Below, piece after piece: positions 4,940-8,763 of a stretch of DNA of 8,763 nt. The DNA lies in assembly GCA_937910835.1 (NCBI GenBank), contig CALEMG010000250.1, positions 1-8,763 of the forward strand. The letters are read 5' to 3'. Positions within the stretch are counted from its first letter, which is position 1; the number at the start of each line of letters is the position of its first letter. Origin of the DNA: an uncultured Alphaproteobacteria bacterium. GTDB lineage: Bacteria; Pseudomonadota; Alphaproteobacteria; Sneathiellales; Sneathiellaceae. A program made the position numbers and the translations under genes. A model generated the notes under the pieces. It did no database searches. It saw nothing but the letters and a program-made list of their open reading frames with translations, and was not told the origin of the DNA.

Positions 4940-6418
4940 ATGGAAACCGTATCGCTTAACGACGACCGTCCTGACGAGGATAAATCCGGCCCGGGCTATC
5001 GCACGGCCCCGCATAATATTGAGGCGGAGCAGGATCTGCTCGGCGCGATCCTCGTTAATAACGATGCGGCGGCGAAGGTCTCGGGCTTCCTGAAGCCGGA
5101 ACATTTCGCCGAGGATGTCCACCGGCGCATTTACGATGCCGCCACCTTGCTGATCGAGCGCGGGGAAATCGCCGATCCGGTCACGCTCAAATCCTATTTC
5201 GACCGCGACGAAGGCCTCGCCGATATCGGCGGTTCGCAATATCTCGCCCGCCTCGCCGCCTCAGCCACCACCATTATCAACGCGGAGAATTATGGCCGGC
5301 TGATCTATGATCTTGCCATGCGGCGGGAGCTAATCCTGCTGGGCGAAGACATTGTCAACACCGCCTATGATTCGGAACTGGAGGAAACCTCCCAGTCGCA
5401 GATCGAGAATGCGGAGCAGAGACTCTTCTCCCTCGCCGAGAATGGAGCGCATGAAGGCGCACTGATGCCCATCCGCCTTGCGGTGGACGAAGCGCTGAAA
5501 TCCATTGAGGAGGCCTTCCAGCGTGACGGCAATATTGTCGGCGTGACGACGGGCCTGAAAGACATGGACGGCAAGCTCGGCGGCCTGCATAAGTCTGACC
5601 TTCTCATCCTCGCCGGGCGCCCGTCCATGGGGAAAACCTCACTGGCCACCAATATCGCCTATAACGCGGCGAAGGCCTATCACGCGAGCGGAGGTCAGGA
5701 AGGCGCGGTTGTCGGTTTCTTCTCCCTTGAAATGTCCGCCGAGCAGTTGGTTGGCCGTGTCCTTGCGGAGGCAACCGAGATCAGCTCCGAAAAGCTCCGC
5801 CGCGGCGATCTCACCGATGACGAGTTTGCCAACAGGCTGGTACCGGAAACGGCAAGGCTGTCGGAACTGCCGCTTTATATCGACGATACGCCTGCACTTT
5901 CGATCGCGGCGCTTCGGACCCGTGCGCGGCGGTTGAAGCGCAGCCACGGCCTCGGCCTGGTCGTGGTTGACTATCTACAGCTGATGAAGGGTTCCGGTCG
6001 CCGCTCTGATAACCGGGTTCAGGAAATCTCCGAGGTGACGCAGGGGCTCAAAGCCATCGCCAAGGAACTCGATATCCCCGTGATTGCGCTCTCGCAGCTC
6101 TCAAGACAGGTCGAGAACCGGGATGACAAGCGCCCGCAGCTTTCGGACTTGCGTGAATCCGGCTCAATCGAGCAGGACGCCGACGTGGTTATGTTCGTCT
6201 ATCGCGAAGGCTATTACGAGGAACGCAAAGCGCCGTCGGAAGGCACGCCCGAGCATGCCGACTGGCAGGAACGTATGGCGCGCCTGCATAACCTCGCGGA
6301 AGTCATCGTCGGTAAGCAGCGTCATGGCCCGATCGGCATCATCAAGCTGCATTTCAAGCCCGAATTCACCCGCTTTGGCGACTATATCTCCGACGAATAC
6401 CTGCCGGAACATCATTAA
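4940..6418 (+). CDS. dnaB: replicative DNA helicase
   Basis: A 492-residue DnaB, the hexameric 5'-to-3' helicase that unwinds DNA ahead of the replication fork and recruits primase. The N-terminal domain begins at YRTAPHNIEAEQDLLGAIL (residues 20-38). A linker near 150-200 leads to the RecA-like motor domain. That domain has Walker A GRPSMGKTS (226-234), FFSLEMS (260-266), Walker B VVVDYLQL (341-348), the ALSQLSRQVENR segment (383-394), the DLRESGSIEQDAD motif (403-415) and GKQRHGP (458-464). All motifs are intact and no intein interrupts them. An in-frame TAA at 4928 forces the start to 4940, and no Shine-Dalgarno is present. Paired DnaA boxes lie upstream. It is probably the first gene of an operon with alr. 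Confidence 0.97.
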   Translation: METVSLNDDRPDEDKSGPGYRTAPHNIEAEQDLLGAILVNNDAAAKVSGFLKPEHFAEDVHRRIYDAATLLIERGEIADPVTLKSYFDRDEGLADIGGSQYLARLAASATTIINAENYGRLIYDLAMRRELILLGEDIVNTAYDSELEETSQSQIENAEQRLFSLAENGAHEGALMPIRLAVDEALKSIEEAFQRDGNIVGVTTGLKDMDGKLGGLHKSDLLILAGRPSMGKTSLATNIAYNAAKAYHASGGQEGAVVGFFSLEMSAEQLVGRVLAEATEISSEKLRRGDLTDDEFANRLVPETARLSELPLYIDDTPALSIAALRTRARRLKRSHGLGLVVVDYLQLMKGSGRRSDNRVQEISEVTQGLKAIAKELDIPVIALSQLSRQVENRDDKRPQLSDLRESGSIEQDADVVMFVYREGYYEERKAPSEGTPEHADWQERMARLHNLAEVIVGKQRHGPIGIIKLHFKPEFTRFGDYISDEYLPEHH

Positions 6419-6434
6419 GCGGAGACGATAGTAG

Positions 6435-7547
6435 ATGGAGCGTAAACTGGCGGGAGCGCATCTGACGATCGACCTTGCAGCGCTAAAAGAAAACTATCGC
6501 CTGCTGCGAGACAAAGCCGCACCTGCCGAATGCGCGGCATCGGTCAAGGCGAACGCCTACGGCCTCGGGATTGAGCATGTCGGCCCGGCCCTCTATGCCG
6601 CCGGATGCCGCCGCTTTTTCGTCGCCCTGCCCGGCGAAGGCGTCACGCTCCGTGCCCTTCTCCCCGACGCGACCATCCATATTCTGGGCGGGATCCTGCC
6701 CGAGACCGAGGAGGTCTATGTCGCGCATAATCTGGTGCCGGTCCTCAACTCCCTCCATGACATCCGGCAATGGGCGGCGTATGCGACAGACCATGGGCCG
6801 CTTCACGCGCTTCTCCATCTCGATACGGGGATAACCCGCCTTGGCCTGCTGGAAGCGGAAATACGGGAGCTGGCGGCAACGCCGGAGCTACTGGAAAACA
6901 TCAAGATCGATTTCGTGATGAGCCATTTGGCCTGCGCCGATATGCCCGATAATCCGATGAACCGCGAACAGCTTGAAAAGCTTCATTTTTTCCGCTCCAT
7001 CCTGCCCGAAGCCTTGCGCGAGACGCCCGTCTCCTTCGCCAATTCCGCCGGGATATTTCTGGGCGCCGATTTTCATTTCGATATGGTCCGCCCCGGCATC
7101 GCGCTTTTTGGCGGCAACCCTCATGCGGACATGCCCAATCCGATGCATGAAGTGGTGCGGTTACGCGGGCGCATCCTGCAGGTGCAGGACGTTGACAGCG
7201 AATTTCCCGTTGGTTATGGTGCGACATTCCGAACTGAAGGATCAAGCCGGATTGCAACCGTTTCGGTGGGCTACGCAGACGGCTATTTTCGCGCCCTGGG
7301 TAATAAGGCTGAATGTGCGGTTAAGAATGTCAAGGTTCCAGTAGTAGGGCGCGTTTCCATGGATATAATCACCATCGATGTCAGCATGATTCCCGCGGGC
7401 GATGTCACGCCCGGCACCTTTGTCGATCTGATCGGCGGTGCGGTCCCGCTTGACGAGGTGGCAACCCATGCAGAGACGATCCCATACGAAATCCTGACCT
7501 CGCTCGGCAGCCGCTTTTATCGTGAATATCTGGACGCGGCGGTCTAG
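6435..7547 (+). CDS. alr: alanine racemase
   Basis: A 370-residue fold-type III PLP enzyme that interconverts L- and D-alanine in the cytoplasm, supplying D-Ala for peptidoglycan. The PLP-binding motif SVKANAYGLG places the Schiff-base lysine at Lys38. The second catalytic base is Tyr261 in GYGATF. Other expected active-site residues are present: Arg135, His164, Ser204, Arg219 and a C-terminal Tyr351 (IPYE). The segment RPGIALFG has Phe225 where Tyr is common. The start has GGAG 10 nt upstream and is 16 bases after dnaB, so the two are likely cotranscribed. A biosynthetic (Alr) rather than catabolic (DadX) role is inferred from the setting: no D-amino-acid dehydrogenase is nearby. Confidence 0.95.
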   Translation: MERKLAGAHLTIDLAALKENYRLLRDKAAPAECAASVKANAYGLGIEHVGPALYAAGCRRFFVALPGEGVTLRALLPDATIHILGGILPETEEVYVAHNLVPVLNSLHDIRQWAAYATDHGPLHALLHLDTGITRLGLLEAEIRELAATPELLENIKIDFVMSHLACADMPDNPMNREQLEKLHFFRSILPEALRETPVSFANSAGIFLGADFHFDMVRPGIALFGGNPHADMPNPMHEVVRLRGRILQVQDVDSEFPVGYGATFRTEGSSRIATVSVGYADGYFRALGNKAECAVKNVKVPVVGRVSMDIITIDVSMIPAGDVTPGTFVDLIGGAVPLDEVATHAETIPYEILTSLGSRFYREYLDAAV

Positions 7548-7550
7548 GGA

Positions 7551-8327
7551 ATGGAAAAGAACTTTCTAGCCACAATCGGGCGGGTCTTCATCTCCTTTAT
7601 GGCGGCAGTTGGACGGATTGCCATCTTCACCACCCATAGTCTGCGCCATTGCATCGTGCCGCCCTATTATCTCCGCCTGCTTGGCAAGCAGATGATGGAT
7701 ATCGGCTATTACTCACTCCCCGTGGTCGGGATGACGGCGCTGTTTACCGGCATGGTGCTGGCGCTTCAGATTTATGTCGGCTCCTCGCGTTTTAACGCCG
7801 AGAGTGCGGTTGCAACGATCGTTGTCATCGGTCTCACGCGCGAACTTGCTCCGGTTTTGAGTGGTCTGATGATCGCCGGGCGGGTCGGCGCGGCCATCGC
7901 CGCCGAGATCGGCACCATGCGGGTGACCGAACAGATCGACGCCCTCGTCACGCTTTCCACTAATCCGTTCAAATATCTCGTCGCACCGCGGCTGATCGCC
8001 GGGCTGGTAACGCTCCCCTTCCTCGTGCTGGTCGGCGATATCATCGGCGTCTCGGGCGGCTTCCTCGTGGCGACGGAGAAACTTGGCTTCAATGCCGGCA
8101 ACTATCTCAATAACACTTTCGAGTTTCTGGAGATGCGGGACGTGATCTCCGGCCTGATCAAGGCGGGCGTGTTCGGCTTTATCGTCGCGCTGATGGGCTG
8201 CTATCATGGCTTTAACTCGACCGGCGGCGCGCAAGGCGTGGGTAAGGCGACGACGAACGCGGTGGTCTCCTCCTTCGTGCTGATCCTTATCAGCGACTAT
8301 TTCCTCACCGTCCTGCTCATTGATTAA
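7551..8327 (+). CDS. mlaE: MlaE-family lipid ABC transporter permease
   Basis: A 258-residue inner-membrane permease of the MlaE family, of normal length. An amphipathic N-terminus (about 1-45) precedes several hydrophobic segments, near 52-75, 88-115, 143-173, 197-220 and 235-256. The family core is seen at 97-132: RELAPVLSGLMIAGRVGAA, followed by EIGTMRVTEQIDAL. It ends with a conserved GxxGVGKATTNAVV-type stretch (about 226-239). In the Mla pathway the MlaE dimer with MlaF ATPases and MlaD rings moves phospholipids between the membranes to keep outer-membrane asymmetry. It begins 3 bases after alr with a weak, very close AGGGA, suggesting coupling to alr translation. MlaE homologues also serve other lipid imports, so the exact substrate is not certain. 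Confidence 0.9.
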   Translation: MEKNFLATIGRVFISFMAAVGRIAIFTTHSLRHCIVPPYYLRLLGKQMMDIGYYSLPVVGMTALFTGMVLALQIYVGSSRFNAESAVATIVVIGLTRELAPVLSGLMIAGRVGAAIAAEIGTMRVTEQIDALVTLSTNPFKYLVAPRLIAGLVTLPFLVLVGDIIGVSGGFLVATEKLGFNAGNYLNNTFEFLEMRDVISGLIKAGVFGFIVALMGCYHGFNSTGGAQGVGKATTNAVVSSFVLILISDYFLTVLLID

Positions 8328-8331
8328 GATC

Positions 8332-8763
8332 ATGACAGAAGTTCCCAAAATCGAGCTTCGCAATGTCTGCAAGGCCTTCGGTAAGAAAGTCATTCTCGAT
8401 AACCTCAATCTCTCCATCGCCAAGGGGGAATCGCTGGTTGTCATCGGCGGCTCGGGCACCGGGAAATCGGTCATGCTGAAATGCATTCTCGGGCTCTTGA
8501 AACCCGAAAGCGGCGAGATCCTCATCGACGGGGAGGATATCACCAATTCCAGCGGCCATAAGCGCGAGCAGATTTTGCTCAAAACCGGGATGCTGTTCCA
8601 GTACGCCGCCCTGTTCGACAGCCTGACCGTGTGGGAGAATGTCGCCTTCGGCCTGATCCAGGCACATGGCATGAAGCGCAAAGAGGCAAAGGACATCGCC
8701 ATCCAGAAACTCGCCCTCGTCGGGCTTGCCGCCGATCTTGCGACCACGCGCCCGGCGGAGCTT
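8332..8763 (+). CDS. mlaF: MlaF-type lipid ABC transporter ATPase, 5' part
   Basis: The first 144 codons of an ABC ATPase cut by the window's right edge. It opens MTEVPKIELRNVCKAFGKK. Walker A is GGSGTGKS (39-46), and the Q-loop lies in GMLFQYAALFDSLTV with Gln90. The sequence stops at RPAEL, just where the SGG signature is expected, so the signature, Walker B and H-loop are outside. The segment around the Q-loop, running into FDSLTVWENVAFGL, is characteristic of MlaF. It starts 4 bases after mlaE and is translated in the same operon; no strong Shine-Dalgarno is present. MlaF hydrolyses ATP to power MlaE-mediated lipid movement. Whether mlaD follows cannot be seen. Confidence 0.92.
   Translation, partial: MTEVPKIELRNVCKAFGKKVILDNLNLSIAKGESLVVIGGSGTGKSVMLKCILGLLKPESGEILIDGEDITNSSGHKREQILLKTGMLFQYAALFDSLTVWENVAFGLIQAHGMKRKEAKDIAIQKLALVGLAADLATTRPAEL

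Noticed and set aside
5615..6330. A possible intein in DnaB, a common insertion point
   Set aside because: Walker A, Walker B and the GKQRHGP motif are contiguous and the length of 492 is normal for an intein-free DnaB.
7713..8747. A 344-codon minus-strand open frame opposite mlaE and mlaF
   Set aside because: Low-complexity His/Asp/Arg-rich translation spanning two clearly real genes on the plus strand; an antisense shadow.

Overview
The window comes from the chromosome of a moderately GC-rich alphaproteobacterium. Two conserved blocks support this. One is the fatty-acid cluster fabD-fabG-acpP-fabF. The other is rpsF-rpsR-(DUF2232 membrane protein)-rplI followed by dnaB-alr, a gene order I associate with Rhodospirillales-like and related alphaproteobacteria. 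The acidic tails on S6 and L9 and the protein sequences agree. I cannot name a genus. I see no tRNA, rRNA, insertion sequence, prophage or CRISPR array; this is core housekeeping DNA, and no new multi-gene system is evident.

Left half (1-2290, minus strand): fabD, fabG, acpP and the first 36 codons of fabF, transcribed leftward. FabD loads malonyl onto ACP, FabF condenses, FabG reduces the 3-oxo product, and AcpP carries the chain. Two non-coding stretches stand out. A perfect 8-bp hairpin lies between acpP and fabF. The 181-bp fabG-acpP gap holds a nested set of inverted repeats with two mutually exclusive inner stems.

Centre (2291-2487): a divergent intergenic region with back-to-back sigma70-like promoters, leftward for fab and rightward for rpsF. 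It also carries a structured rpsF leader that may serve S6:S18 autoregulation.

Right half (2488-8763, plus strand): rpsF, rpsR, a nine-helix DUF2232 protein and rplI form an operon with start/stop overlaps, closed by a strong intrinsic terminator at 4813-4844. A short regulatory region follows, with a 15-bp palindrome overlapping a pair of DnaA-box sequences and a -10-like element almost touching the dnaB start. Then dnaB, alr, mlaE and mlaF (cut by the window end) run with gaps of 16, 3 and 4 bases and no visible terminator. This suggests one transcript joining the replicative helicase, D-alanine supply for peptidoglycan, and an MlaEF-type lipid transporter.

The observations most worth checking are the acpP leader structure, the DnaA boxes in front of dnaB with its Shine-Dalgarno-less start, and the rpsF leader.
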